A DNA stretch of 64,000 nt, taken from positions 1,510,143 to 1,574,142 of the forward strand of contig NC_134974.1 in the NCBI RefSeq assembly GCF_965638725.1, read 5' to 3'. Positions 36,271 through 49,653 of the stretch are shown here, one piece after another. The stretch's first letter is position 1. Each line of letters begins with the position of its first letter. The notes beneath the pieces are model-generated. The model did not search any database and had not been told where the DNA came from. It worked only from the letters and a program-made list of their open reading frames with translations. This stretch comes from Aptenodytes patagonicus (Eukaryota; Chordata; Aves; Sphenisciformes; Spheniscidae). The translations under genes were made by a program, and so were the position numbers.

Positions 36271-39221
36271 CATCACAATTACAGAAATGAAGACACTGCT
36301 TATGTTCCCTGCAACGCTGCCTTTTCATTTCCCTGTTCATGACATGCCCATTCAGCCACACAGGCTCCTTTCAAGTGACAGGATTAGAGGCCAAAATGTT
36401 TCCGGGGAAATGACACAGAAGTGAAGGAAGAAGATGAAGGCAAGGAGAAGGAGATTGCCAATCTTGTCAGGTTATGCCAGCCTCTCACTGTCCTGGGGCT
36501 TGTTTTGAGGTTTCGTCCTAACGTATGGGGCCTCATTTCCTTCCAAACCTATCATTAAAGGCCAGACTTCCAACAAGATTCCTATGTGAGGACCAGCCAC
36601 ATCCTCAGCTTTCCCTAGCAACCAGCTCAGGCTCTCTCAGGCACCAGTTGTCCAAACATGTCAGCTCTGCCCTTGGGCTTTAGCTCTTCTGTGATATTCA
36701 GCATTGCTCACTGGAGAAATAAGCCTGGCTGTTTTCCATCTCACCTCTACCAGTAGCATCTAGAGGTCCCCAGTCACCAGCACAAGCATGTTTCAGAAGG
36801 AAGGACGTTGTCCTTCCACAACCAAGTATTGGTTCACCACGCCTGTTAAACTGGGATGTCTCCCACAAACAAAGGCACATGCTGGGGAACAAACACATCT
36901 GCCTCACTCCTCCCCATGGTCCATGCCTCAACTTCTGCTTTGGCCCTACATACTGACAGGACAGCACACACCGTTCCAAACACTCAGCAACATTTCCATG
37001 CAACATGCAACCCTCCGCAGAAGCAAATGAGGGCTGGCAGTGCCAGCAAGGACACTGGAGAGCAGCAGATGTCAGGATCTCCCCAGGGATGCATGCCAAG
37101 GGAAGGATTCAATGCTCTGCACTGCATTTCCTGGGGCAAGACAGGGGCTGAATGTTCCCAAGAGGAATGACATCCCAGCTTGGGGCACCAGCTGCACTCC
37201 TCTGACACCCCAGCTAGGTCCTCATTGCAAAAGCTGGACAAAACTCCTTCCCCAGTTTAGTTTGGACTCCATCAAAGACTGGCAACTCGCTAATCACAGA
37301 GGCCCAGGCCAAATTCCTCATTTAAGATGATGAAGAGAGCTTAGAAGGTGCACTGTGTTAACCTGATGATGACAGTAAAAGGCCATCCAAACAGAAATGC
37401 TGTCAGGGCTCAGCGAGAGCCAGCAGCTCCCTGCAGGATGGGAGACAGCAGATGAGCACGATTACAAGGCCAGGAGGGCAGCAGCTTCACTAGCAATGGC
37501 TCCATTGCACAGTACCTGAGTAGGGAAAATGCAGACACGGGAGACAGGTGCAGCCCAGAGCCCAACTCAACCATCAAGTTCATGGTGATGAAACAAGATT
37601 GACATCAAGCAGGGCAGTCAGCCCACAGGTCAGGAGCAGATCCAGCAATGGTAACCTGGGTCAACAGAGCCCACTGATTGCTGACCAGGGCCATAATGAC
37701 CAGACAGACCCAAGGAGAGGCTGAGAAATCAGTGGGCAACTTAGGGTCTAGGTCAAGGGGGCTCATGGTCAGGCATAAGCAAATCTGCAAAAGAACAGGA
37801 GGCTTACGCTCCTGCCGCCAAGCTGAAGAATGGTCTAAAGGCTCAGGACAGAGCTTTAATAGAGCCCTGGGTCAAAGGGAAGAGGGAGGCGTGGGAGACC
37901 CCAGGTGAGGCTCATCAGGGCCATTGGGCCTGTTGTTACTGCACTCAGGCCACTGCTGTGCAAGAAGAGGAGATCTCCTGTGCACCTGGGACACAGGACG
38001 CCAGCTCCATCTCTCTCAACAATGGGGGGAAGGACTTCTTCCTTCAAGAAAGGAAGCTTACATTCATTTTACCAGTGCAAAATCTGTCTTTTCTTCTAAG
38101 GGTCCTTTCAATCACATCCCTGCCCCAGAAAATCCACAGGTTGAATCTCCTACCAGACCTTGATACTCCCACAGCCAGCGCCTATGGCGAGGCTCTGCCC
38201 AAAGGCTCCAATGCCCTGCCGCAGCCTGCACGTGCTGCAGATGCGGCCTTCCCTCCCTGGTACGATATTGTCACCCCACCGTGCTTCTGCTGTCAGCTCA
38301 GCATGGCTCATGAATGTTGATGGAGAGTGCATTTCCTGAGGGCCTTCCTGCCCAGCAGGGCACGGGGGGGGTGCTGACAGCAGCTGTCTTTCAGGGAAGA
38401 CAGGGCTTTGGCTATGGGGAAAGGCGTGGTGGGGGTTCCCACAGCGTATGGGACAGCACAGGAGGTGCCCCTCACTGTACCTGAAGCAGGACTGGGGTGC
38501 AGGGGGCAAAACATCACCTGTGGAGGCCAAGAGCATGTGGGAGGAAAGGACAGGCAGCTTGTCCTCTCCGACATCACCAACTGCATGACAACTTCACACG
38601 CGAGCAAGGTTACTTCCCTCCCTGATGCTGGTGGTCTTGCAGTTTGGGGCAGAAAGGCAGGAAGATGCAATGGCTGCACCCTGGAGGGTTTCTTTCTTTC
38701 TTTCCTTCTTTCCTTCCTCTCGTCTGCAAGGGATGGACAAGGACTTGCTGAATGCCCTCCCTTCAGTGTCATGAGCCCATGTGAACTCCCAAGCAGTGAC
38801 TGAGCAGCTCTGCCAACATTGCCAAGTACGTCATAAAGGGAGCTGGGGGGCACAGAGAGAGGGTCTCGGGGCAGAAGTGAAGGCTTACAACTCCTTGGGC
38901 ATCTGTCAACGCACCAGACATGCCTTGGAGCCATGGAAAGCATTGCAGGGTTTTGCTGAGAGACACAAGTCGTCTAGTGTTCAGGACAAAGGGATGTGGG
39001 TGACTTTGGGCAGGCTTTGTCAGATGTAAAGGACAGCCCCCGCCAGGTGACCATTTCAGCGGGACACCCACTCCCAATCCCCCAAGAAAGATACGAGTCT
39101 CCCTCACCCCTTCAGCCACCCCTTTACCCTGTAGAGCATCCCTTTTCCCCCTGGACAGCTTGGCTGGGCATCCCAGGAGGGAAGGAACACGAGGAGACTC
39201 AAGCTACCATGCAGCATAAAC
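36271..39221. other. Spacer between feather keratins 2 and 3
   Basis: The longest spacer of the array. 36.42-37.50 kb is absent from the first spacer, and its 36.94-37.34 kb part recurs at 44.16-44.56 kb; 37.51-39.21 kb repeats the first spacer. No gene supported. Compact TTTC tract at 38688-38718. Confidence 0.6.
38688..38718. repeat. Short TTTC/TTCC microsatellite (compact state)
   Basis: Same compact form as at 34519. Confidence 0.85.
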
Positions 39222-39655
39222 TTTAATGAGTCTAAAGAGTGAAACAAAGCAGTGCGTGCTGGAAGGGACCCGCTCCAGGCTGCTACCAGGGCAGCGGAGA
39301 GTCAGGCACCCCTTCACAGCAATGGGACACGCGTCCTCCTCCCACACACGTGGGGGGAGAGGGTGATGAGCAGGGCCCCTCTCCGATTGCTTCAGGACAA
39401 ACCCATGGCACAGCACAGCAGGAGACAACAGGGACTCAGGATGCGGAGAAGAAAGCAGGAGGAGAAGAAGACAACATCGGTTGGCCGTGTTTCCAGACAC
39501 CACAGGCTGGCACCTTGCTTCCTTCCCTCCCTCATTGCAGGAGGGCACGAGGGTGCTCAACCCATCTGGAAACCCTGGCCAGCAGTTCCGTCCTCAGTCC
39601 GGCACCTGGCTTTGGGCTTCCTGGTCAATGCGCTCACTGGACATCCAGCCTGCCT

Positions 39656-39952
39656 TTAGCAGGGCAGGCACCTTCTGCCGCAGTAGCGGCCGCCAAGGCC
39701 AGAGAGGCCAAAGCCCCCGGAGGAGATGGGCACTCCCTCCTCACTCAGGATGCTGCCAACAGCAGCGGAGGTGGTGGATCCCACAGCGGTGTTCTGGGGG
39801 AAGGAGCTGAGGATGGGTCCGGGTAGGGTCACCACCACGGGAGAGGGCTGGATCACCACCCGGGAGTCCTGGCACTGCCTGACGCAGGGCTCGTTGCAGC
39901 TGTTGGCAAGCGGGGTTGGGCCACAGGGGCGGCACAGGTCGTAGCAGGACAT
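39656..39952 (-). CDS. Feather beta-keratin 3 (98 aa, common array protein)
   Basis: Encodes the commonest protein of the array: Ala56, Thr60-Thr61, Glu71, Tyr90-Cys91. The genes at 46152, 49357, 52530 and 55708 give the same amino acid sequence. ATG at 39952; exon 2 from 39973; PolyA signal ATTAAA (minus) at 39222-39227. Confidence 0.95.
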   Translation of the reverse strand: MSCYDLCRPCGPTPLANSCNEPCVRQCQDSRVVIQPSPVVVTLPGPILSSFPQNTAVGSTTSAAVGSILSEEGVPISSGGFGLSGLGGRYCGRRCLPC

Positions 39953-40313
39953 GGCTGTGGGACGGAGGTGCACCTGGGAGAGAGGGCAGGGAGAGCTCAG
40001 GCATCATGTGAGGTGCAGCCTGAACAGCCTGCTCGGCAAGGGAAAAGGCACAGGCTGCGGAGAAGGGACAACCCGAGGAGGGAGGAAGAGAGATTAAAGA
40101 GTTGCGGTCCAGAAGGGGCCCCTGCAAAGAGAGCCCAAGACCTTCTTCCACCTCCCCACAGTGGAGAATAAGGAGAACAGAGATGCTGGGAGCAGGATCC
40201 AGGAGCAAGGCTCTCAGCAAAAGCTACACCGAGGCAAAGTCTCAGTTGAGCCCAGAAGACAAAGAGGAGAACAAGAGAAAGAGGGGAGTGAGGCAAAGGT
40301 GGTTGCAGCTCAC

Positions 40314-40461
40314 CTTGTTCACCGAGGAGGAGAAGGCAAGAGAAGTGGATGAGGAAGCCTGCTGTTGGACTGGCTTTTATACTGGTCCAGACTGCCCCGG
40401 GCCCAGAGGCACCCTTTGCGCATGTCCTGTGTTTACCAACAAGCTCATCTTGCATGCAAAG
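40314..40461 (-). promoter_or_regulatory. Promoter and exon 1, feather keratin 3
   Basis: TATAAAAG 40374-40381. The upstream box reads CATGCGCAAAG, a one-base change from copies 1 and 2 that is also found in copies 5 to 10. Palindrome present. Intron 39974-40313. Confidence 0.8.
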
Positions 40462-42262
40462 CATCACAATTACAGAAATGGAGACACTGCTTATGTTCCC
40501 TGCAACGCTGCCTTTTCATTTCCCTGTTCATGACATGCCCATTCAGCCACACAGGCTCCTTTCAAGTGACAGGATTAGAGGCCAAAATGTTTCCAGGGGA
40601 AATGACACGTCAGCACAGGCAGATGGTGCAGCCAGTGATGAGAAGTGTCCCACCTCGCCGGGTGATGCCATCCCCTTGCCCTCCAGGGCCTCACTTTAAA
40701 GTGTTTCCTGATAAATGGGGCAGGTCTCCGCATAACCCTGCGCCTTCAGCCTGGACATCCACATGCAAGGGTCAGCACCGTCAATCGCTCTCCCTCATGC
40801 TGTGCTCACCCACACCGTTTTAGGCATCGCCTTTCTAGGCAGGGTACCTCTGCTCTTGGGTTTTAGTCTCTCTCTCTGAGATTGAGCTTTGCTCTCGGCA
40901 GAAGTTTGCTTGGCTCTTTTGCCATCTTCCTTCTCTCCTTCATCCTTAGCTGCCTTAAGCAGCACAGTACCAGTGGTTAAGAATGAAGGCTATTTCCCGC
41001 CCAACACTCTTTACTGGAGACCTCTGGTAAAGTTCGAGGCACCCCTGTGACCAAGGAACGTGCTGGCCAATCGATACACTGCCTTCTTCCTGCCTGAGTC
41101 TTTGCCACAACTTCTGCTCTGGCCATCCAGACTGCTGGCACAGCAGGCATGACCAAGTACTTGGCAGGACCTCCACAGGACACCCAACCCTGCTCAGCAC
41201 CAAGCAGGGTCCACGAGTCTTTGTCAGGACAGTCGGAGGAGCACGGCACAAGAGGTGCCTCCTACTCTACCTGAAGCACAACCAGAGCAGCAGGACCAAA
41301 GTGTTGCCTGTGGAGGACAAGGGAGTGGGAAGGAGGGACTGAGAACAGAGCCGGCGGGCTACCACTCCCTCAGTCTCCCCAGCTTGAGGCCTGGTTGGAG
41401 GGACAAAAGGATCGCTGCTTGGGACCTCTACAGGCACAGCCTGCACAGCAGCTGAGTGGGGTTTCTGGAGGATTTGCAGCACGTCTGCTCCAGACTCACT
41501 GCCCTTCAGGACACAGTGACACACACAGAAGGACTCCACAACACCTAATGCTTTTGACCACAAGACTGCTCCAGTCGGGGCAAAGATGCTTTTCCTGCTC
41601 CCTTCTAGACCTCTGCAGAGATTCCAGGACATGTCACCCACGCTACCCATCACTTCCACATGAGGGAGGGCGATCCCTGTGTGTCCATCCCCCTCCCCTA
41701 CCCATTTTACACACCCATGCTCAACCCATCCCCATTGTGCCAAAATCTAGCAGAGGGCTCACATCTCCCTTTACACAGTTGCCCTGGCTGCCACCTGTCC
41801 CTTCAACTCCTTTGGGACTCCCTCCAGTTCCAGGGTTTGGAAGAAGTGCTTGGAGGAGGGAAGGGCAAGGACACATTGCGAGTGGTAACATGCGACCAGA
41901 GCCTTGGCCAGGCGGGTGTTAGCCTGCACAGAAATGTCTTCCATCAGGTCAATGGCTTCCCTCATCAAGTGGAAGCCAGTATCCAACCACACTTGTTGCT
42001 CACACGTCCCTTGGGGGAGCTCCTGGCCACCCTTTGCATACTCAGACAATACCACACACCCCTCCACCACCCCATGTCTCCTTCCAATGACCACAGCCCT
42101 CGAGGGTACTCAGCTCCTACAGGCGCAAGAGAGGTCCACCATTGGCCCTTACCCACCCACCATTTTCCCCTCCAGCGCATCCCTTTTCCCCCTGGACAGC
42201 TTGGCTGGGCATCCCAGGAGGGAAGGAACACGAGGAGACTCAAGCTACCATGCAGCATAAAC
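40462..42262. other. Spacer between feather keratins 3 and 4
   Basis: No gene supported. The TTTG/TTTC tract site is missing. About 41.77-42.23 kb recurs at 45.23-45.69 kb; 40.68-41.76 kb appears unique within this window. Confidence 0.6.
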
Positions 42263-42696
42263 TTTAATGAGTCTAAAGAGTGAAACAAAGCAGTGCGTGC
42301 TGGAAGGGACCCGCTCCAGGCTGCTACCAGGGCAGCGGAGAGTCAGGCACCCCTTCACAGCAATGGGACACGCGTCCTCCTCCCACACACGTGGGGGGAG
42401 AGGGTGATGAGCAGGGCCCCTCTCCGATTGCTTCAGGACGAACCCATGGCACAGCACAGCAGGAGACAACAGGGACTCAGGATGCGGAGAAGAAAGCAGG
42501 AGGAGAAGAAGACAACATCGGTTGGCCGTGTTTCCAGACACCACAGGCTGGCACCTTGCTTCCTTCCCTCCCTCATTGCAGGAGGGCACGAGGGTGCTCA
42601 ACCCATCTGGAAACCCTGGCCAGCAGTTCCGTCCTCAGTCCGGCACCTGGCTTTGGGCTTCCTGGTCAATGCGCTCACTGGACATCCAGCCTGCCT

Positions 42697-42993
42697 TTAG
42701 CAGGGCAGGCACCTTCTGCCGCAGTAGCGGCCGCCAAGGCCAGAGAGGCCAAAGCCCCCAGAGGAGATGGGCACTCCCTCAGCACTCAGGATGCTGCCAA
42801 CAGCAGCGGAGGTGGTGGATCCCACAGCGGTGTTCTGGGGGAAGGAGCTGAGGATGGGTCCGGGTAGGGTCACCACCACGGGAGAGGGCTGGATCACCAC
42901 CCGGGAGTCCTGGCACTGCCTGACGCAGGGCTCGTTGCAGCTGTTGGCAAGCGGGGTTGGGCCACAGGGGCGGCACAGGTCGTAGCAGGACAT
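42697..42993 (-). CDS. Feather beta-keratin 4 (98 aa)
   Basis: Same as the common protein except Ala71 (ILSAEG), a residue shared with copies 1 and 10. Nine cysteines. ATG at 42993; exon 2 from 43014; PolyA signal ATTAAA (minus) at 42263-42268. The promoter is the least conserved of the array. Confidence 0.95.
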   Translation of the reverse strand: MSCYDLCRPCGPTPLANSCNEPCVRQCQDSRVVIQPSPVVVTLPGPILSSFPQNTAVGSTTSAAVGSILSAEGVPISSGGFGLSGLGGRYCGRRCLPC

Positions 42994-43354
42994 GGCTGTG
43001 GGACGGAGGTGCACCTGGGAGAGAGGGCAGGGAGAGCTCAGGCATCATGTGAGGTGCAGCCTGAACAGCCTGCTCGGCAAGGGAAAAGGCACAGGCTGCG
43101 GAGAAGGGACAACCCGAGGAGGGAGGAAGAGAGATTAAAGAGTTGCGGTCCAGAAGGGGCCCCTGCAAAGAGAGCCCAAGACCTTCTTCCACCTCCCCAC
43201 AGTGGAGAATAAGGAGAACAGAGATGCTGGGAGCAGGATCCAGGAGCAAGGCTCTCAGCAAAAGCTACACCGAGGCAAAGTCTCAGTTGAGCCCAGAAGA
43301 CAAAGAGGAGAACAAGAGAAAGAGGGGAGTGAGGCAAAGGTGGTTGCAGCTCAC

Positions 43355-43502
43355 CTTGTTCACCGAGGAGGAGAAGGCAAGAGAAGTGGATGAGGAAGCC
43401 TGCTGTTGGACTGGCTTTTATACTGGTCCAGACCGCCCCAGGCCCAGAGGCACCTTCTGCGCATGTAATGTGTTTACCAATAAGCTCATATTTTATGCTA
43501 AG
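43355..43502 (-). promoter_or_regulatory. Promoter and exon 1, feather keratin 4 (diverged)
   Basis: TATAAAAG 43415-43422 is intact. The upstream box reads CATGCGCAGAAGG, and the palindrome is lost (the site reads TTTTATGCTA on plus). Intron 43015-43354. Reduced or different expression is possible but inferred. Confidence 0.75.
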
Positions 43503-45717
43503 CATCTCACTTAAGTAAATGGGGTGGTTGTTTATGTTCCCTGTAATGCTGCCTTTTCATTTCCCCGTTCATGACATGCCCATTCAGCCACACAGGCTCC
43601 TTTCAAATGACAGGATTAGAAGCCAAAATGTTTCCAGGGGAATTTACAGCAAAAATCAGGCAGATGTTTCAGCCAACTGGGTGGAGTGGTGCCATATTGT
43701 CAGGTGATGTCAGCATCTTACCCTCCTGAGGCATGCTTTTAGCCTTTGTTGTAATGAATGCGGGGGAGGGGAGGTTCATTATAAACCTAGGATTAAAGGG
43801 CAGGCTTTCTTTATGTGGGGTCTAACCAAATTCATTGCTCTCTGTGCCTCCAAGGCCTTTTAAGCTTTCTTAGGCATCATTTTTTCATCAGGGAGACTAT
43901 GCTGTTGGGTTTTTGAATTTTCTTTGGTATCTCGCATTGCCCTTAGAACAAATTAGCCTGCCTGGTTTGCCGTCTCACCTCTTTCAGCATTGCCTGCAGT
44001 TCCCCAATCACCAGAAGAAGAATGTTTCGGAAAGAGTGATGTTGCTTTCCCACAAGTAAATATTAGTTAGCCACTGCTGTTAGCTTGCGAAACCGCTCCC
44101 TAACAAGAACATCTTCAGGTTTAAAAACTCTTCCTTCTTCCATTCCCCATGTCCATACCTCAACTTCTGCTTTGGCCCTACATACCTACAGGACAGCACA
44201 CACCGTTCCAAACACTCAGCAACATTTCCATGCAACATGCAACCCTCCACAGAAGCAAATGAGGGCTGGCAGTGCCAGCAAGGACACTGGAGAGCAGCAG
44301 ATGTCAGGATCTCCCCAGGGATGCATGCCAAGGGAAGGATTCAATGCTCTGCACTGCATTTCCTGGGGCAAGACAGGGGCTGAATGTTCCCAAGAGGAAT
44401 GACATCCCAGCTTGGGGCACCAGCTGCACTCCTCTGACACCCCAGCTAGGTCCTCATTGCAAAAGCTGGACAAAACTCCTTCCTCAGTTCAGTTTGGACT
44501 CCATCAAAGACTGGCAACTCACTAATCACAGAGGCCCAGGACAAATTCCTCATTCAGGAAGATGAAGGGAGCTTTTAGGTTGGCAGGAGATGTTTATCTA
44601 AGCAAATATGCATGCAGAAGAAATCCACAGTGTGACTGCAACACAGCAGCCACATGGAATGGAAGGATTTCCTTCAAACATAAAAGTTTTCATCACCCTC
44701 AAAACATACTATACACCAGTTTTCCATTCATGGCACTTCCACCTAAAATTCTTCCACAAGCAAAACATTAAATGCAAAGAAGTCATGACCTACCATCTCT
44801 ACATTCTCCCCGACTCAGCCCCCCCATACTGAGGGTCTACATAAAGGTACAAGCATCCTGACACACCATGATCCCTCAGAGCATATACTGAGGATGTTGC
44901 CTTCCTTCCCTGGTTCGATCTTGACCTTGCTTCTGCCAATGGCTCAGCATGGCTTACAATCATGGATGGGACTGCATTTCTACAGGGTCTCCCAGTAAAT
45001 AAAGACAGAGGGGTATTTTGAAGGATAGCTTTCCTTCAAGGAAGACAAGAAGGTAGGCATCTGGTGCAAAAATATACTTTTAACCACAGGATAGTGCACA
45101 AGAGTACTCTTTGACTCTGTCAGGAGCAGGACAGTATGGCCAGGTGCAAAGCATTCCCCATGGAGAAAGAGACCACAGAAGGGAGGGAAAGAGAAGAAAA
45201 TTGAAAATCAGAACTCATATTTCCTTTACACAGTTGCCCTGGCTGCCACCTGTCCCTTCAACTCCTTTGGGACTCCCTCCAGTTCCAGGGTTTGGAAGAA
45301 GTGCTTGGAGGAGGGAAGGGCAAGGACACATTGCGAGTGGTAACATGCGACCAGAGCCTTGGCCAGGCGGGTGTTAGCCTGCACAGAAATGTCTTCCATC
45401 AGGTCAATGGCTTCCCTCATCAAGTGGAAGCCAGTATCCAACCACACTTGTTGCTCACACGTCCCTTGGGGGAGCTCCTGGCCACCCTTTGCATACTCAG
45501 ACAATACCACACACCCCTCCACCGCCCCATGTCTCCTTCCAATGACCACAGCCCTCGAGGGTACTCAGCTCCTACAGGCGCAAGAGAGGTCCACCATTGG
45601 CCCTTACCCACCCACCATTTTCCCCTCCAGCGCATCCCTTTTCCCCCTGGACAGCTTGGCTGGGCATCCCAGGAGGGAAGGAACACGAGGAGACTCAAGC
45701 TACCATGCAGCATAAAC
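43503..45717. other. Spacer between feather keratins 4 and 5
   Basis: A more AT-rich, diverged spacer (43.66-45.2 kb) that keeps one block of the unit-2 spacer (44.16-44.56 kb) and then joins the unit-3 type spacer (45.23-45.69 kb). No gene supported. Confidence 0.6.
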
Positions 45718-46151
45718 TTTAATGAGTCTAAAGAGTGAAACAAAGCAGTGCGTGCTGGAAGGGACCCGCTCCAGGCTGCTACCAGGGCAGCGGAGAGTCA
45801 GGCACCCCTTCACAGCAATGGGACACGCGTCCTCCTCCCACACACGTGGGGGGAGAGGGTGATGAGCAGGGCCCCTCTCCGATTGCTTCAGGACGAACCC
45901 ATGGCACAGCACAGCAGGAGACAACAGGGACTCAGGATGCGGAGAAGAAAGCAGGAGGAGAAGAAGACAACATCGGTTGGCCGTGTTTCCAGACACCACA
46001 GGCTGGCACCTTGCTTCCTTCCCTCCCTCATTGCAGGAGGGCACGAGGGTGCTCAACCCATCTGGAAACCCTGGCCAGCAGTTCCGTCCTCAGTCCGGCA
46101 CCTGGCTTTGGGCTTCCTGGTCAATGCGCTCACTGGACATCCAGCCTGCCT

Positions 46152-46448
46152 TTAGCAGGGCAGGCACCTTCTGCCGCAGTAGCGGCCGCCAAGGCCAGAG
46201 AGGCCAAAGCCCCCGGAGGAGATGGGCACTCCCTCCTCACTCAGGATGCTGCCAACAGCAGCGGAGGTGGTGGATCCCACAGCGGTGTTCTGGGGGAAGG
46301 AGCTGAGGATGGGTCCGGGTAGGGTCACCACCACGGGAGAGGGCTGGATCACCACCCGGGAGTCCTGGCACTGCCTGACGCAGGGCTCGTTGCAGCTGTT
46401 GGCAAGCGGGGTTGGGCCACAGGGGCGGCACAGGTCGTAGCAGGACAT
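46152..46448 (-). CDS. Feather beta-keratin 5 (98 aa, common array protein)
   Basis: Protein identical to feather keratin 3. ATG at 46448; exon 2 from 46469; PolyA signal ATTAAA (minus) at 45718-45723. It is the first unit with the second intron type (CGGACGCACAGTTTCC near 46601), which all later copies share. Confidence 0.95.
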   Translation of the reverse strand: MSCYDLCRPCGPTPLANSCNEPCVRQCQDSRVVIQPSPVVVTLPGPILSSFPQNTAVGSTTSAAVGSILSEEGVPISSGGFGLSGLGGRYCGRRCLPC

Positions 46449-46806
46449 GGCTGTGGGACGGAGGTGCACCTGGGAGAGAGGGCAGGGAGAGCTCAGGCAT
46501 CATGTGAGGTGCAGCCTGAACAGCCTGCTCGGCAAGGGAAAAGGCACAGGCTGCGGAGAAGGGACAACCCGAGGAGGGAGGAAGAGAGGATTAGGAACCC
46601 CGGACGCACAGTTTCCCTGCAAAGAGAGCCCAAGACCTTCTTCCACCTCCCCACAGTGGAGAATAAGGAGAACAGAGATGCTGGGAGCAGGATCCAGGAG
46701 CAAGGCTCTCAGCAAAAGCTACACCGAGGCAAAGTCTCAGTTGAGCCCAGAAGACAAAGAGGAAAAGGAGAAAGACAAGAAACAGACAAAGGCGGTTGCA
46801 GCTCAC

Positions 46807-46954
46807 CTTGTTCACCGAGGAGGAGAAGGCAAGAGAAGTGGATGAGGAAGCCTGCTGTTGGACTGGCTTTTATACTGGTCCAGACTGCCCCGGGCCCAGA
46901 GGCACCCTTTGCGCATGTCCTGTGTTTACCAACAAGCTCATCTTGCATGCAAAG
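46807..46954 (-). promoter_or_regulatory. Promoter and exon 1, feather keratin 5
   Basis: TATAAAAG 46867-46874, CATGCGCAAAG box, palindrome present. Intron 46470-46806 (337 bases). Shares the CATGTCCTGTG variant with copies 3 and 6. Confidence 0.8.
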
Positions 46955-48367
46955 CATCACAATTACAGAAATGGAGACACTGCTTATGTTCCCTGCAACG
47001 CTGCCTTTTCATTTCCCTGTTCATGACATGCCCATTCAGCCACACAGGCTCCTTTCAAGTGACAGGATTAGAGGCCAAAATGTTTCCAGGGGAAATGACA
47101 CGTCAGCACAGGCAGATGGTGCAGCCAGTGATGAGAAGTGTCCCACCTCGCTGGGTGATGCCATCCCCTTGCCTTCCAGGGCCCCACTTTAAGGATTCTC
47201 ATAATGAACGGGGCATGTTTTCATGCAACCCTTAAACACAAGGCCAGACGTTAAAAAATTTTCTGTGGCAGGAGTCACCTTATCCATTGTGTAACCTAAT
47301 ACTTAACTCCATCAAATTTAGGTATAAACTTCCCAGTCACCTTGGATACCCTGTAAGGTTTTAGGCTCAGCAATTTAACATCGAGCAAAATCCATATGCT
47401 CTTTGCCTTTCCTTACCTTATCTGGAGAGCCTCCAGCAGCCTCCAATCCACAGGAGAAGGGTGTTTGAGAAGCAGAGACGCTCCTCTACAACACACACTA
47501 AGTCTACTCCCCCTGCCACCCCCAGCAGCAAAGGTCGGTGTTGGGGCTTCCCAACTGTTCCTTCTTCATCCCCAAGGCTACCAAACACTTCTTCTTTGAT
47601 CCTACACACTAACTCAATAACAGGCACTGCAGAAACCTTGGAAAGCTTTCCATGAGACGTCAAAACTCATCACAAATACGCATGGTCTGAGAACGTCAGC
47701 AGGAACACACTGGAGGCATGCAGACATCAGGATCTCTGTTTCCTCTTCCCAAGCGTCCCAGCACACTCAGACATCCAGCTTCCCACTGGCCCGTGCAAGT
47801 CCTGCAGTCAGCACCTCTAGTGAGGCTCTGCCCAAAGGCTCCAATGCCCTGCCGCAGCCTGCACGTGCTGCAGATGCGGCCTTCCCTCCCTGGTACGATA
47901 TTGTCACCCCACCGTGCTTCTGCTGTCAGCTCAGCATGGCTCATGAATGTTGATGGAGAGTGCATTTCCTGAGGGCCTTCCTGCCCAGCAGGGCACGGGG
48001 GGGGTGCTGACAGCAGCTGTCTTTCAGGGAAGACAGGGCTTTGGCTATGGGGAAAGGCGTGGTGGGGGTTCCCACAGCGTATGGGACAGCACAGGAGGTG
48101 CCCCTCACTCTACCTGAAGCAGGACTGGGGTGCAGGGGGCAAAACATCACCTGTGGAGGCCAAGAGCATGTGGGAGGAAAGGACAGGCAGCTTGTCCTCT
48201 CCGACATCACCAACTGCATGACAACTTCACACGCGAGCAAGGTTACTTCCCTCCCTGATGCTGGTGGTCTTGCAGTTTGGGGCAGAAAGGCAGGAAGATG
48301 CAATGGCTGCACCCTGGAGGGTTTGTTTGTTTGTTTCTTTGTTTGTTTGTTTGTTTGTTTGTTTGTT

Positions 48368-48411
<44 letters not shown>

Positions 48412-48922
48412 TCCTTCCTCTCGTCTGCAAGGGATGGACAAGGACTTGCTGAATGCCCTCCCTTCAGTGTCATGAGCCCATGTGAACTCCCAAGCAGTGA
48501 CTGAGCAGCTCTGCCAACATTGCCAAGTACGTCATAAAGGGAGCTGGGGGGCACAGAGAGAGGGTCTCGGGGCAGAAGTGAAGGCTTACAACTCCTTGGG
48601 CATCTGTCAACGCACCAGACATGCCTTGGAGCCATGGAAAGCATTGCAGGGTTTTGCTGAGAGACACAAGTCGTCTAGTGTTCAGGACAAAGGGATGTGG
48701 GTGACTTTGGGCAGGCTTTGTCAGATGTAAAGGACAGCCCCCGCCAGGTGACCATTTCAGCGGGACACCCACTCCCAATCCCCCAAGAAAGATACGAGTC
48801 TCCCTCACCCCTTCAGCCACCCCTTTACCCTGTAGAGCATCCCTTTTCCCCCTGGACAGCTTGGCTGGGCATCCCAGGAGGGAAGGAACACGAGGAGACT
48901 CAAGCTACCATGCAGCATAAAC
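46955..48922. other. Spacer between feather keratins 5 and 6
   Basis: Hybrid spacer: 47.19-47.82 kb is a segment not in the first four spacers, and 47.82-48.9 kb matches the 34.01-35.04 kb half of the first spacer. No gene supported. Confidence 0.6.
48321..48417. repeat. (TTTG)n(TTTC)n microsatellite, longest
   Basis: About 97 bases: TTTG units with one TTTC, then a run of TTTC. It generates spurious Lys-Glu and Asn-Lys-Gln-Thr repeats in antisense frames. Confidence 0.95.
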
Positions 48923-49356
48923 TTTAATGAGTCTAAAGAGTGAAACAAAGCAGTGCGTGCTGGAAGGGACCCGCTCCAGGCTGCTACCAGGGCAGCGGAG
49001 AGTCAGGCACCCCTTCACAGCAATGGGACACGCGTCCTCCTCCCACACACGTGGGGGGAGAGGGTGATGAGCAGGGCCCCTCTCCGATTGCTTCAGGACA
49101 AACCCATGGCACAGCACAGCAGGAGACAACAGGGACTCAGGATGCGGAGAAGAAAGCAGGAGGAGAAGAAGACAACATCGGTTGGCCGTGTTTCCAGACA
49201 CCACAGGCTGGCACCTTGCTTCCTTCCCTCCCTCATTGCAGGAGGGCACGAGGGTGCTCAACCCATCTGGAAACCCTGGCCAGCAGTTCCGTCCTCAGTC
49301 CGGCACCTGGCTTTGGGCTTCCTGGTCAATGCGCTCACTGGACATCCAGCCTGCCT

Positions 49357-49653
49357 TTAGCAGGGCAGGCACCTTCTGCCGCAGTAGCGGCCGCCAAGGC
49401 CAGAGAGGCCAAAGCCCCCGGAGGAGATGGGCACTCCCTCCTCACTCAGGATGCTGCCAACAGCAGCGGAGGTGGTGGATCCCACAGCGGTGTTCTGGGG
49501 GAAGGAGCTGAGGATGGGTCCGGGTAGGGTCACCACCACGGGAGAGGGCTGGATCACCACCCGGGAGTCCTGGCACTGCCTGACGCAGGGCTCGTTGCAG
49601 CTGTTGGCAAGCGGGGTTGGGCCACAGGGGCGGCACAGGTCGTAGCAGGACAT
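49357..49653 (-). CDS. Feather beta-keratin 6 (98 aa, common array protein)
   Basis: Protein identical to copies 3, 5, 7 and 8. ATG at 49653; exon 2 from 49674; PolyA signal ATTAAA (minus) at 48923-48928. Confidence 0.95.
   Translation of the reverse strand: MSCYDLCRPCGPTPLANSCNEPCVRQCQDSRVVIQPSPVVVTLPGPILSSFPQNTAVGSTTSAAVGSILSEEGVPISSGGFGLSGLGGRYCGRRCLPC

Noticed and set aside
46464-47192. 242-codon plus-strand frame repeated in six units
   Set aside because: Its conservation is explained by near-identity of the whole unit; it covers the promoter, exon 1 and intron of the keratin gene in antisense and has no recognisable domain.
48227-48441. Lys-Glu and Asn-Lys-Gln-Thr repeat proteins
   Set aside because: Direct translation of the TTTC/TTTG microsatellite.
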